Source: Adiantum capillus-veneris (Eukaryota > Streptophyta > Polypodiopsida > Polypodiales > Pteridaceae). Taken from it: a stretch of 64,000 nt of DNA. This document shows, piece after piece, positions 1 to 12,223 of this stretch (positions within the stretch are counted from its first letter, which is position 1; every line of letters starts with the position of its first letter). The DNA is taken from NCBI GenBank assembly GCA_014529385.2, contig CM043957.1:66664003-66728002 (forward strand), read 5' to 3'. The notes beneath the pieces are model-generated. The model was not told the origin of the DNA, searched no databases, and was given only the letters and a program-made list of their open reading frames with translations. A program made the position numbers and the translations under genes.

Positions 1-61
1 TTGGTAGATATGACTCGTGTGGACCACTTCTTTTCCTAGTGTCACTTATTCTTTCCCTATT

Positions 62-643
62 TTAGGTGGTTTCTACATTTCTAGCCTTGGTTCCATCATT
101 GAGGCGGTTGCTCTTTGTTGTGCTTCCTCTTTGATTGAACATGCTATCATAGGCTCTATCATACTGTTCAGTTTTGTGTAATGTTCTCGTAATCACTTCT
201 CGAATCGAATGTCTCTGGTATTTAGTCTGCTCAATCTCCTTTGGAGTCATGATAACAAAATCATTGTTATAAAAATCCCTAAAAAGATAGATCGGTAGTT
301 CTGCTAATCCCTTCTCCTTGATCTTGAAGATATACACTATCTTCAAGGGTGTTAATTGTCCTTTTTTGACATAAGTAGTCCAGATCAGATCCATGATATT
401 GTTGGCTTCCCAACAAAAGACTCCTAGTGTAGGATTGCCGATGGGTATATATCTCAAAGTTTTGATATCTATCAAGTCATATCCTTCCAATTCTAGTACC
501 GGAGGTCCTCCTTTCACAACCTTGTTTGGAATTAGAGTATCAACCTCAAATCCACATTTTTCTACTATATCAAGATCCAATATCTTGCCGTACTGTACCC
601 CGTTTCGATCGATATAGAAGTTATCCTGATTGTTAGGCCTCAC
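62..643 (-). CDS. unrecognised 193-codon ORF inside LTR element B1
   Basis: Uninterrupted 193-residue ORF on the minus strand. It lies about 610 bases downstream of a tRNA-Asp-type primer site (1257-1270) and an LTR (1277-2040) in the same orientation, where gag would be expected. I do not recognise the protein. It has no CCHC knuckle and no WW-type gag motif. It is a mixed acidic/basic soluble protein (start MRPNNQDNFY) with a polar, Arg/Asn-rich tail and no obvious membrane segment or coiled coil. It could be a non-canonical gag, an element-specific accessory ORF, or a captured fragment. The element continues past the left edge, so the rest of its coding capacity is unseen. Confidence 0.45.
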   Translation of the reverse strand: MRPNNQDNFYIDRNGVQYGKILDLDIVEKCGFEVDTLIPNKVVKGGPPVLELEGYDLIDIKTLRYIPIGNPTLGVFCWEANNIMDLIWTTYVKKGQLTPLKIVYIFKIKEKGLAELPIYLFRDFYNNDFVIMTPKEIEQTKYQRHSIREVITRTLHKTEQYDRAYDSMFNQRGSTTKSNRLNDGTKARNVETT

Positions 644-1256
644 CTCTTCTTGTTTTAGGATTTATCCATACCCTGGTTTCAAGTTTTAGCCACATTTGTC
701 TTTTTCTTATTAATTTTCTCTGAAGTTTGTGGTTTTTTCTAATGTTGGGCTTGAACAAGTGTTTTAGTGATCCAAATGTTTTCAAAATAAAAGGGAGTAG
801 TGCACTCAAGTTGCTATACCACCTTGCAAGTTCGGTTTGCCAATATTAGTCCCAAAAATCCCCAATCTATCTTTGACTCGCATAACATAGATTCGTCAAT
901 TTTTATGGTTTTCTCAATGCACCTCAAATCAGATGCAATCCTAATTTTTTTCTACTTAACCTACTTCTACTGAACATGAAAAGAACACAGAAAGTGAAAA
1001 TTTCAACTTTTAGACTCAATTCTCTACTTTCTACTTAGGTGATGCCCTTACCAACCACTAGCTTATCTCAAGGACACTCTACCTAGTTCGTCCTACTAAC
1101 TAAAGCTCTTGAGTTTTTTACCGAGTATCCCTACTCTCAAGCACCTCTCAGTCATGATAAAGTCAAAAAATGTGTTACTCTAGTTGAAACTAGAGGAAGT
1201 AATGGAACTTCAAACGAATGCTTTGGATTTTTCTCTAGTCTAGGTTGCCTCATCTC
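644..1256 (-). other. 5' leader of LTR element B1
   Basis: Non-coding stretch between the primer site and the 62-643 ORF. Just after the primer site (about 1190-1255, minus strand) it matches the equivalent stretch of the plus-strand copy at 56,323-56,400, including a shared ACTTCCTCTAG and a following imperfect CTAGAG dyad. No other gene is seen. Confidence 0.45.
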
Positions 1257-1270
1257 GGGCAACGACGCCA
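1257..1270 (-). promoter_or_regulatory. tRNA-Asp-type primer-binding site, element B1
   Basis: Read on the minus strand this is TGGCGTCGTTGCCC, which matches the plant tRNA-Asp primer site TGGCGCCGTTGCCGGGGA with a few changes. It sits six bases inside the proposed LTR end. Its relative at 56,305 supports the assignment. Confidence 0.6.
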
Positions 1271-1276
1271 AAAGTA

Positions 1277-2040
1277 TGTCAGTTGCCAAGCCTCACCATA
1301 TCAATGCTAGCAAAGTGAGAACCACAAACATAAAAATTGTCAATCCGTGGGACGTAGCTGACCCAACTAGTGCATGGAGGCTACAAGAGGTAGCTAATCC
1401 CTCACAATACCCAAGTCTATGTGGTTTCTACCTAACTCGGTCTCAAATGTGTGTCAAACATCAAAAGATACTTTCCTTACCGCCACCTTATCCAGACAAA
1501 TTTGTGTAGTTATGAGACTCCGAATGCAACAAAACTTAATGCCTAGCATGAGCAGAGTATCCTGAACACTCTCATGTGCTCAAATGTCATTTTTGACACT
1601 CAGATCAAAATCACGTATAAGATTAAAAGAACCTATTTTAGGTCAATCGGTTTCGGCCTCCAAAGCACTCATTAGATTTCTCTAGACATGCTCTATCTAT
1701 TCCTAAGGTCAAAAACTAGTTTTGGGTGCGTGTATTGTGCATAGGGAGAAAAAATAGTTTGTAGATGAGCACTACTAAAAACACACTTTCATCGCAAGCA
1801 AGCTACATTAAATGGAAGATCTTTCACCTGCAACCGCGTAAGTATGCTCGGAATAGCAATGCAACACCATACGAGAGAGACATAAAGATTTGAAGAAATA
1901 GTAGACTCACATGTATAGTAAGCTTTTGCAGCATACGCTCACTTTTATTGTCCAAAAAACATAGGTCAAAATTACAAAAGTTGGCTTTTGTACCTTAGCC
2001 AAGGTTTAAAGAATGAATTCCGAGCTGTTTGGGCTCAACA
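1277..2040 (-). repeat. LTR of family B (5' LTR of element B1)
   Basis: On the minus strand it begins TGTTGAGCCC and ends CTGACA, about 764 bp. It is homologous in inverse orientation to 55,548-56,302. Both contain CCTTGGCTAAGGTA close to the start, followed by a TATA-like stretch (TACAAAAG here, TATAAAAT in the other copy). Both contain CTCTTGTAGCCTC and GGATTGACAATTT near the end, and both are followed by a tRNA-Asp primer site. The ends are inferred from TG/CA and the alignment, so may be off by a few bases. Confidence 0.6.
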
Positions 2041-2046
2041 TGAAGG

Positions 2047-2451
2047 CTAAAGAGCTGCATAAAGTACAAATTTTGAAGCCCTCGACCCCTTTACACTCAT
2101 GGCACTCAATAATATTACAACAAATTTAGACTTTGCGGGATTTATCATTAATAGAAAAGGGTTTAATACAATCAATTGGGAAAAAAGGAGAGTGGTGTCA
2201 CTTTGATTCTCTTTTTCTGGCTTTGTTAGATGAGCAGCTAACGGTTCCATTGCAACACTCATGGCGACGGTTTTAGCAACGCCAAGGATAAAAATATCCC
2301 CATGAATTTTTGTCACTAAGGCCGTCACAAGCCTTAAGCACGTCTTGTACTGTTGCCAAAAATCTTTCCGCAATGTTTGATACATAAAGTAGGTTATCGC
2401 CTCACCATAAAGAATACCAAAGTCATACATTTCATCATCTTCAAAAACCAC
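2047..2451 (-). pseudogene. unrecognised coding remnant
   Basis: A 134-codon open stretch with a plausible protein composition. The same frame upstream (to about 2510) is also coding-like but has a stop. It lies immediately outside the family B LTR, so it may be the sequence that element inserted into. No family recognised. Confidence 0.25.
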
Positions 2452-2847
2452 CCAAGACTATACATCTTCATCTTTAGTTCCAAAAAAATAGACATGAACA
2501 ACTTGTTTTGCACCCATTTTCAATAAGTTAGATTCGCTTGTAATTGCAAAAAACTATGCTCAATACTATCATGAAGCTACTTGAAACCACATTCTTGTGT
2601 CACTTTGTGGTCACATTTTGGAAGATAAGGATCTGCTTGCATTTTCAAGGTTTTCACCAAACTTATGATTTACGCCAGATTCTGCTATGACATCAAGAGA
2701 TGATTGGAATGTATACTAATTGTAGTTTTGAGGCCATCAAATGAGTTTGATGTCTACAAAACGAGATGCGGCAATGATTGTTTCATACTTCAACACTATA
2801 GTACTTGAAGTGATTTACAAGCTAGTCCAGACGACTCCTAAAAAATG
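2452..2847. other. no recognisable feature
   Basis: Weakly coding-like on the minus strand in places, but interrupted. Nothing identified. Confidence 0.3.
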
Positions 2848-3008
2848 GAGCCCAAGTCAGAAAGTTACTGAACTTTGAAGCTAGAATGTGTTGCAAATAG
2901 GGATCCCAAGTCAGAAAGTTATTGAACTTTGAAGCTAGAATGTGTTGCAAATAGGGAGCCCAAGTTAGAAAGTTATTGAACTTTGAAGCTAGAATGTGTT
3001 GCAGATAT
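2848..3008. repeat. 54-bp tandem repeat, three copies
   Basis: Units begin CCCAAGTCAGAAAG at 2851, 2905 and 2959 (exact 54-bp period) and differ at only a few bases. The third copy decays after about 3006. The low divergence indicates a recent local expansion. Confidence 0.9.
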
Positions 3009-4440
3009 GAGATAGATAGGGAAAATGGAGATAGGTGGTCAGAGATAGTTTGAAGTGGTGGGTATGTAGAGCTTGAATTATAGAGCCTGTCGGTCTTTTC
3101 AGATCATCAATCGGGCCCATACTGGGAGAGATGTTGCGAGATGAAGTTTTGTCAAGGGTCGGTTCTGAGCCGGTTTGACCACATTGGAAATATTGTCATC
3201 ATGTGCTTTTTGGGCCTTGACACGGTTTGAGAAGGTAGTACACACCATGCAAAGTTGACAGAACATGATAGCTTGTCAATCAAATGCCTTGTCAGTGAGT
3301 TACAATCTGATGAAGTTGGGGACAGTTGATGGGTGGAAAGACAATTACAGATGAATTTTCACGATCTTGGGACCCCAACTAGAGGGCTTTAGAGGCTCAA
3401 TAAGCGGCCAAGACCGGATAGATTGGAATCAAGAAGGGGAACTTTCAGCTGGTCTTGACAGCAAAGCAACAAGGTATGTGAGCATCAGATGGAAAGAGGC
3501 GGAAGTTGGAGAGGAGGAGGATTTGTTTTGTAGTATTTTTGGTGAAGTTGAAGGTGTTTGAGGAGGTAGTTTCTCATGACATGCCATGTAGCACCTGTAG
3601 GAGGCTACAATGTCACTTTCATAGGACACTCAGTTAGTACAGTTGGTCTGGGGTGAACCATCTGGTCTGGTTCACACTGGACGGACTCTCTAGGCTGGGC
3701 TGGGCAGTGACACATGTTGGTTCATTATCACCATCTTCTTCACATCATCATCTTCTACACTTCTTATACGTAGTCGTCTAGAGTGAGTCTATACACAGAG
3801 CACGTCTTCACCATCCTTGCACATTTGAGCTTGGAAACCCCCATTGTATCTGTGAGTCCTGGGCTAGAGCTGAGTGTGCTGCCACGCCAGAGTCTGTATC
3901 AGTCTTTGAGATAGTCGAGTCATATGTTTTGGTCTGCTGTTGTGTCTTTGTGAGCTCTATTGATGTGTTTTGTTTACTTTCTATTCAGTCTGTTTGAGTG
4001 AGATTGTCACGCACACTGCACTGAGGACCACCCACTGTTGAGAGCACGACACATTATCGGTGCTACAGGTGCTCTCATTTTGGTGATCACGGTGGGACCT
4101 CAACTGAAATCTCACTCTATGAGGTGCAAGTCTTGAAGCTAGTTGGGTCTATCTAGCTTCGCCTACCTTGCCTAGCTTGGTCGACCTTGCCTAGTACTTT
4201 GCCCGGTCCAACTGTTCTCTCACCCTGGTCCAACCTGTCCTCGTCCCTGGTCTAGACCTCCTCGACCCTCGTCTAGTCCTCCTCGTCCCTGGCTGGTCTA
4301 GTCATGCCTAGTCTAGTAGAGTCTAGACCAATCTTCAGCCAATTCAAGGTCTTCTTGCCCAAAGGTTGGTTGGATTGGTGGTCACTGCATGACACATACA
4401 AGGCGTTCAGTCGAGCGTCAAAGTGCACTAAGGTGAATGT
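3009..4440. other. unresolved, probable LTR/leader remnants
   Basis: No convincing gene. 4020-4100 (ACACATTATCGGTGCTACAG and flanks) resembles the end of a plant LTR and the start of an element interior, but no partner LTR was found. 4150-4330 is a degenerate pyrimidine-rich array of CCTGGTCTAG/CCTCGTC words. Short ORFs at 3367-3561 (plus) and 3429-3629 (minus) overlap each other and look fortuitous. Confidence 0.3.
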
Positions 4441-4449
4441 AAACTCTTT

Positions 4450-5243
4450 CTTGGAGATGTGATCGGTTGCTATGGACGCGTGGGAAAGATAAATGCAGAT
4501 AGAGGAAAACTGGATGTTTATGAAGCAAGCATCAAACTAGCTTTAACTTGTGCTTATAACCCAGAGGGAAATGGAAAAAGTGAAAGAGGGCATCCTCCAA
4601 TAATCAAAGATTTAGCAAATAATTGTGAAGGTAAGCTTGGAGAGTGGCCAAGGTTGCTGCCATTTGCATTGTGGGCTAACCGTACAACACATAGTTCAGT
4701 CACTAGCTATATGCCTATTGAATTGATGTATGCTCAGAAACATGTGACTCCAATTGAAGATGTAGTTCTTACGTGGAATGTATTGCCATGGGAAGATTGA
4801 ATGAGTAGAGAAGACCTTCTTGCATTGCGCATACGGAAATTGGAAAGAAGGCCTGAAGACATTGAGCTTGGAAAAGCTCAACTAAAGGATGCAAGGTTGA
4901 AAAACAAAGACAAATTTGACAAGAGGCATAGGCTCAGACCAAAAGACATTGAAGAAGGTGATTGGGTATTGGTGTATGATAGCAGTCTTGAAAACCAGCA
5001 CTCTATAATAAGGACGCTTGCAAAGAGATGGTTTGGCCTTATGTTGTCAAACATGTGCATGGAAATGCAACTTACACCTTGCGTAAACTGGATGGAATAG
5101 AAATGAAAATTCCCATTGCAGGTAAAAGAATAAAATTATTCAAAATAAGAGGGGATGCACAACCAAGTGATGAGGATGATGAATCCAACTATTTGCAAAC
5201 AAAGGATGAAAGTGAAAATATGGCTTATGACCAAGGGTTCTGA
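4450..5243 (+). pseudogene. Ty3/gypsy integrase C-terminal half
   Basis: Encodes the end of a retroviral-type integrase, which inserts element cDNA into chromosomes. Visible landmarks: a NADRGK segment at the second catalytic Asp, AYNPEGNGKSERGH carrying the catalytic Glu, LPFALWANRTTHSSV, a basic GDWVLVYDSSLENQ stretch, and the GPY/F module (WFG then PYVVKHVHGNATYTL). An in-frame TGA at 4798-4800 and a one-base frameshift near 5035, exactly within the GPY module, show it is dead. The acidic tail ends at 5243. No protease or RT is seen just upstream. Confidence 0.85.
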
Positions 5244-6721
<1,478 letters not shown>

Positions 6722-8489
6722 TTTTGCCCTGGCCTGAGGAGGCTTTTTTGACACAAGAACGATCTTTGTTGTGGCCTATTTGGTGAGCCTCTCCTCTATC
6801 CATCCCTGCGCAGTACCCTGTAGTAATAGTGCAGCATAATCTCTGGTATTCAAAAGTGTTTTAAATTGTCAATGATGATTTATGATTTTAAATCCTTGAT
6901 CCTCCTTTTCTCCACATGGCTACGAGCCAAGAATTCAGAATAGATATGGTTGGCAATTAGCCAGGCTAAGGTTTCAAAATAAAAGATGCATTCTCTTGGA
7001 AATTGGAAATGGCAAAGGCAAATGACCAAGGGCCAAGATGTCCAAGTTTTTCCTTGGATCAAGTGCTCGCTGTCATATATTGGATTCAACATTCTGCATG
7101 CAAGGTCTACCGATGGCCACACTAACAGCTCCAAGATCAAGTCACAAGCATGGCACACGATTACAATTGGCAAAATTGACACCTTCAAATCTTGATGCAG
7201 GATGTTTTATGCAAATTTGCCAGATAGAAGCATGAAGGTGGAATAACAAGGAAAGCATATGTGAAAGGAGTAGCAAGGCTCCATATATTTTTGTTGAAAG
7301 GTAATTTCCTTTTGAATTGCATCATATGGACTCCAAGATTGGGATGATTGATAGGATCTTAGCAAGTTTCTCTGATGTTTTTCAACATGTGTCATGAAAA
7401 CAAGGTAAATTCTTTCCAACCTTTTATCATTTCATTGCAATCATAAGTGATGAAAATATGAAAGGTTGCTTAGCAGCAAGAGTTTCTCAAGCATGGCCTA
7501 CGAATCAAAGTACAAAGAGACTTGGCAAGGCCGATCATTAATTCCAATTTTAAGAAGCCGACAAGCATCTTTCTCTTTTAGTTCATAGTTTTGGGGCATG
7601 GCTTCTATATCAGTTTATTGCTGAACCAGATGTAGTAAGAAATGATCATAATCAACCCTTTGTGGGCAAGGGTAAAGGCCATAAGTATTGGGTGGCCCAA
7701 GTACACTTTATTTTTGAAGTTAATATAGGCATTTTGAAGCTTTTAGTGTAGTAGATTTCTTGACATGGTCAACAACCAATAGAACTGACTTTCAAATACA
7801 TGTCTCAAGTATGAGAATGCTATAAGAGGCATCACAGATCATGGCTCCATATATTGGTCATTATCTCTTTACTGTGTCTTCTTTTTATTGTCAAGCAGAG
7901 GAGAAAATCAAGGATTCTAGGAGCATGGCTCCATGCATTGGGTGCATAATCGATCCAGTGTCATTACAGCTTGCTAGAGTGCATGCAAAATAAGTATGTG
8001 CAATACATTTGAAAGCACAATCATGCCACCAAATGCTACACCTTTTGAGGTCAAGGGAGAAGGTTACAAAAAATTGGTAAGAACCTTAAAGTTAAGTTTT
8101 GACCCTGAAATTATTCCATCTTGTAGGATTTTCTACCATGCCAACTTGATAAGAAAATGTTTCTTCGATCAAGGGGTGTTTGGCAATTAGATGACATTTC
8201 ATAGCTAAGGTTCAGAAGCTATATCTTAATATTGGGCAATCTCATGATTATCAATAATTAAGCTTCATGATTTAGCAAGTCCGTTCCTGTATGAAAGATA
8301 AGACATTGTCCTTTCTCTTTTGCTTTGACATTTATGGGTCACCCACAACACATGTTAGCTAAGAGCACTTAGGTCTCACTCTATCTCATCTACTCGATGA
8401 AATTATGCAAAGCAAAGCTTCAACTTAGGTCATTTAGCCTAGAAATTTCCAATTTTTGGAATATGCTAGTAGCATACGGACTTTGAGAT
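6722..8489. other. intergenic, no gene recognised
   Basis: Only short overlapping ORFs with no recognisable protein features. Probably old transposon-derived sequence. Confidence 0.3.
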
Positions 8490-8890
8490 CTTGGCACCAT
8501 GTGTATCTCATATTTTTTCAAGGATACTGGCTAGCTTCAAGAAAAGATAACTGCTCTCACAAAGGAAACAAGGTAAGTACAATTAAATTATACTTGTTTT
8601 TCCTATAATTTAGCATTTCATTTGCAACATATTTCTCTATTGTGCAAAGCAAGGTGCTTTGCCAATCTTCATGCCAAGCACGGCTTCTATCATGTACCAA
8701 GGTACTATCCATTGACTTGAGATCAAGAATAATGGCACACATATTTGGCACTAAGTGGATATAAGCTCACAGTTTAACTTTGGAAACGATGCACTATGAT
8801 ATATCCATGTAATATGCAAGGCAGTATAGCGGTAGCTCAGAAGGTTGAGACTGTCATTGAACCCAAGGGCTTATCTATCTATTTTTTTGA
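8490..8890 (+). repeat. dispersed repeat Ra
   Basis: Homologous in inverted orientation to about 50,808-51,300. Shared landmarks, in order: CTTGGCACCATG, ATACTTGTTTTT, AATGGCACA, TTTGGCACTAAGTGGATATA, AAGGTTGAGACT and CCAAGGGCTTA. The source element is unknown. Confidence 0.75.
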
Positions 8891-8966
8891 TATGCATGCA
8901 TGGCATGCGACTAAGATGGCAGTATGTTCACTCCATCACTATTTACATTTTCACAATAACATCAGC

Positions 8967-9100
8967 TACTTTCTCCAAGAATAATTGAGTTTGGTAGATG
9001 GGCTTTCGATTGTTGTATATGTATATGTATATGTATATGCTACTTTTTCCAAGAAGAATTGAGGTCGGTAGATGGGCTTTCAATTGTTGTATATGTATAC
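8967..9100. repeat. ~74-bp tandem duplication with TATATG runs
   Basis: Two copies of a segment containing CCAAGA, AATTGAG, GGTAGATGGGCTTTC and ATTGTTGTATATG. The first copy has an expanded GTATAT run. Confidence 0.8.
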
Positions 9101-9203
9101 AACGGTGGGCACTTTACATTGTCTCTATGCACAAGGTGTAGCCAATCCCAATGATGGTTTCTATGGTAACACTTAGGCATGGCCTAGCTATCAAGCAACT
9201 ACA

Positions 9204-9283
9204 GGGGCCATGTTGTTGCAAAGAGGAATCTTAGTATATGAAACAACATATACTAAGATTCCTCTTTGCAACAACATGGCCCC
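9204..9283. repeat. perfect 37-bp inverted repeat, 6-nt loop
   Basis: Arms 9204-9240 and 9247-9283 are exact reverse complements (outer end GGGGCCATGTTGTTGC), separated by AAACAA. The right arm is part of the gypsy RNase H remnant (9240-9765, minus), so the left arm is an inverted copy of that coding sequence. Confidence 0.95.
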
Positions 9284-9765
9284 AATGGCATCATCTCCCA
9301 TTGATGGGTTAACATAAAATTTCTTTTTCCAGTGAGAGGAGATTGCATAATGGGTAGTGTACTCAAAACTCCCTTAACTCTATCAAAAACATCTTCACAC
9401 TCACGTGTCCACTCTAATGGATCATTCTCAATTTCTTGCTGCAATGGATACAATAGCTGTGATGCGAAAGGTATGAATCAAGACAGATATTTAAACTTTT
9501 GTACGAAAGTGGCCAACTGTCTTGTATCCTTTGGAGATGACAGCAATAACAAGGACTCTACTTTCTTTGGATCTGCTTCAATCCCATCACATGTCCAAGA
9601 AGCTTCACTCTTGGCTACACCAAATGACACTTCTTAGGGTTTAACTGACCCCCGTATTCATCATACCTTGCAAAAGTCATTTCAAGCTCCTGAACATGCT
9701 CTTCCCTTGAACCGTATACACAAAAATAATACATGAACCCTTTGACAAACTTCCCAAGAAATGGG
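9240..9765 (-). pseudogene. Ty3/gypsy reverse transcriptase / RNase H remnant
   Basis: Read on the minus strand, the remnant shows in order: a decayed catalytic region (YYFCVYG where a YxDD-type core is expected), EEHVQELEMTFAR, LNPKKC, the RT thumb (ADPKKVESL, ATFVQKFKYLS, PFASQLLYPLQQEI), the connection (EWTRECEDVFDRVK) and the start of RNase H (FYVNPSMGDDAIGAMLLQ). It contains stops and at least two frame changes, and ends abruptly at the palindrome at 9204-9283. It copies element RNA into DNA in intact relatives but is inactive here. Confidence 0.85.
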
Positions 9766-9789
9766 GTAAAGACCCAATCCACTTTTCTT

Positions 9790-10150
9790 CAAAATACGTC
9801 CCAAAATTCTTTGCTTTTACATGACCTTGTCAGGTCTCTAAAGAGAAAAACGGATGAAAGCATTCAAGCTTACTCATTTGACTTGAAAAATTCAAGCAAA
9901 TCACATTCAAACATGGAATAAAACCAAATCATATGCATACCTAGAGGTTGAACATAACGTTCACTTACCCGTAGTCACGTGCACTTTGCAAAACTGAAAG
10001 AAACAACCAAAAAAACAAGCTGTAGAATGAGTAACCCTAGATGTTGCCTTTGCAATCCAAACCCCTTGGTTAGTCTCTACCCAAAGAAATAGTCATACTA
10101 GATTTTCTCAGGTGTTTATAGAAGAAAATACCTGTGTGGAGGCTCTCTTA
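9790..10150 (+). repeat. dispersed repeat Rb
   Basis: Direct-orientation homologue of 49,745-50,345 plus 50,726-50,790. Shared words include GCATTCAAGCTTA, TTGAAAAATTCAAGCAAATC, AGAGGTTGAACATAACGTTC and CAAACCCCTTGGTTAG. The other copy has about 380 extra bases at 50,345-50,726. Confidence 0.8.
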
Positions 10151-10179
10151 ATGTATTCATGTATTCTGATGAATTAAAC

Positions 10180-10480
10180 TTAGTGTCCCACATACATTTT
10201 TGTATTATGCATTTATGGACCTATAGGTAGGGTTTTCTTTGGTACTTGTTGTCACATGGGATCCAACATGGTCTAGGAACTCAAGGAGTTTGGTTTAGCC
10301 AGTGTGGAGCAAGGTTAATGAGGGTCTCTCTAACTCATATCACTGAGTGTTTATAATTACCTCCATGCACAAATACATCTCGTACTTGAAGGATGTTCTT
10401 TTTTCAAAAATCCTTATTTGAGACATATTCCACATGTGGAGAATATGAGTCTCTAGGATTGACATTAGTACTCGCTATTT
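10180..10480 (+). repeat. dispersed repeat Rc
   Basis: Inverted homologue of 49,430-49,735. Shared words: GTTGTCACATGGGAT, AACTCAAGGAGTTTGGT, GGAGCAAGGTTAATGAGGG, CTCGTACTTGAAGGAT and TATTCCACATGTGGAGAATA. The last is itself a palindrome around CCACATGTGG. Confidence 0.8.
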
Positions 10481-10589
10481 TACTTATGTGGATCACAACA
10501 AAGTCCCTAGGTGCTAGTCAAATCCATTTTATAGACCATCTTGAGCATGTAATATTAGAAACAATTTTAGTGGTGGCCATATATTGTTA

Positions 10590-10725
10590 GGTGCTCAAAA
10601 CAAATTGTTAAGGTTACAAGTGTTGTTAAATAAGATTAATGGATGGTTTTTTATGCATACAGCAAGGATATGTGTTGTTAATGAAAATGTTGCATTGTTT
10701 GTACCTAGCAGTGACTTATGTTTCA
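10590..10725 (+). repeat. dispersed repeat Rd, coding-like
   Basis: Inverted homologue of 48,965-49,085. The two copies keep the same reading frame: VQVLLNNFSKWLFIHVAR in the minus copy against LQVLLNKINGWFFMHTAR here. That suggests a once-coding segment of a gypsy-type polyprotein. Function of the segment not identified. Confidence 0.65.
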
Positions 10726-10836
10726 AATTCTATTATGGTTCAAACATTTCAGCAAGGCTTGCAAAATGATTGCAATAGAAATTATTTAGTTTCCTTTTAG
10801 AACTATTCACGCTCCTCTTTCATTTAAATTTGTGTT

Positions 10837-11747
10837 ATGTGCATCTTATTCACTATAAGTATTGGCAAGTATGGTCATGGATATGCAGGTTTGGATCTAT
10901 TTTTTCTAAATAGATGCACACTAGCTGTTATAGGCCCTACAGCTAAGCAAAGGCTGGTTTGGGGTGGCATGCCCATTCATGACATAGATCTAACAATCAA
11001 CAATGGAGGTCATGGTTTGATTTGGGTGCTTGTGGATCTTTCAAGTTAACCAAGATGGTTATTCATAAAATTGTTTCTTTCTCATTAATGTTATGAGGCA
11101 CTATGATCCCTATTTACCAGTCATTTTGGAAGACTATCTATCAATGGTGGGGAAACACACCTCAATATTGTCACTTATCCAAAGACGATAGGCAGATTAT
11201 AAATGTAATCTTGTGCTAAAGGATATGGAAAGCATGTACGTTAGCACCAAGCCATCCAAATAGAAAGCATGTATCACTCTAGCATGTTTGAGACTAGGTT
11301 GAGTCTCTTCATATTGAAGTCAGGTTCTCAACCTTGAACACTAGTTATGGTGGGTTTGTTTACTAATGAAGATTGATAACAAGTCAAGGACTTGTACTTT
11401 GCTGATGAGTTATGCCAGCCAGTTACTTTCATGGAAAGTGAAACAAGTGCTTATTTGGGTACATCTTAGTTGTGATGACTCATTTCTCATACTCAAGTGC
11501 GTTCCAAATGGAGTCTATATGCTATGATGGTTATGGGCCAGTTACATAAGACAATGACAAAGGGACAACAATGTGGACAATCAAGATGCTCTTCTTGATT
11601 TCATTGAACCTCCTAATGAACCGTGCTCAAGTCAGAACAATAGCTAGATCCATGAAGGATGCCACTTTCAAAAACTTTAATATTCATTATGATGCTATCA
11701 CCACTTTTGTTTTCGAGGACAAAAACACTTCTCCAAGGGGGGAGTAA
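10837..11747 (+). pseudogene. Ty3/gypsy integrase to 3'-end remnant
   Basis: 10,940-11,310 carries a decayed integrase core (HGLIWVLVDLSS, then TKMVIHKI in a shifted frame, FWKTIYQWWGNTP). It is homologous in inverted orientation to 42,720-42,990. The 3' end (about 11,645-11,747) matches the minus-strand end at 37,905-38,030: both have a SRTKTLL/LRTKTLLQGGSNV-type reading, the DNA word CACTTCTCCAAGG, and a polypurine AAGGGGGGAGTAATG before the LTR. Several stops and frame changes. Confidence 0.7.
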
Positions 11748-11830
11748 TGTAGGGCCTAGGGAAAACCCAAGGGGGTCACAAACCCAGGCCAAGGGCCAAT
11801 GCCAAGGTGTGGGTAGAGGAATACTATATT
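11748..11830 (+). repeat. start of 3' LTR, gypsy family G (far end unresolved)
   Basis: Begins TGTAGGGCCTAGGGAAAACC directly after the polypurine tract and then contains CCAGGCCAAGGGCCAA. The same opening (TGTxAxGCCTAGGGTAA...CCAAGGGCCAAGATGG) is found on the minus strand at 37,904, 48,964 and 53,663. The downstream end of this copy could not be fixed. Confidence 0.6.
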
Positions 11831-12215
11831 CAGAGGGTCAATGGCCTACTTAAAGGGTGGTATGGCAATGTATTTCCATGACAATACTTTGGATTCTCAC
11901 ATAAAAATATTGTGGGAGATTGCAAGTTATAAAATCTCAAAGAGGCACTGATAGAATTCATCTTTCTATTGTGCATTGATTCAAATATGCAAGAAGCTAA
12001 GACCATTGACAACACGAATAATCTATGTGCCAATCTGAATTTTTTTTATGAAATTAGTATTGACATGCTTGCCAAGGATTTGGAGTTAGGTGCTGAAGTT
12101 GGAGATGCATGCCCAATTGATATAGTAACTGTTGATTTGTCTAAGCTAGAGTAATAACTTCGACTTAGATAGGCCCCTAACTCTGATAGTTCTTGAGAAT
12201 GTGCATAAGTTGGCA
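11831..12215. other. no gene recognised
   Basis: Probably the remainder of the decayed LTR plus flanking DNA. A 61-codon ORF at 11,969-12,154 has no recognisable features. Confidence 0.3.
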
Positions 12216-12223
12216 AGTGTTTA

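Noticed and set aside
8821-8850. tRNA/SINE A-box-like word TAGCTCAGAAGGTTGAGA
   Set aside because: No B box or cloverleaf follows, and the homologous repeat at about 50,860 (inverted) has TATCTCACAAGGTTGAGA, so it is part of repeat Ra and not a tRNA.
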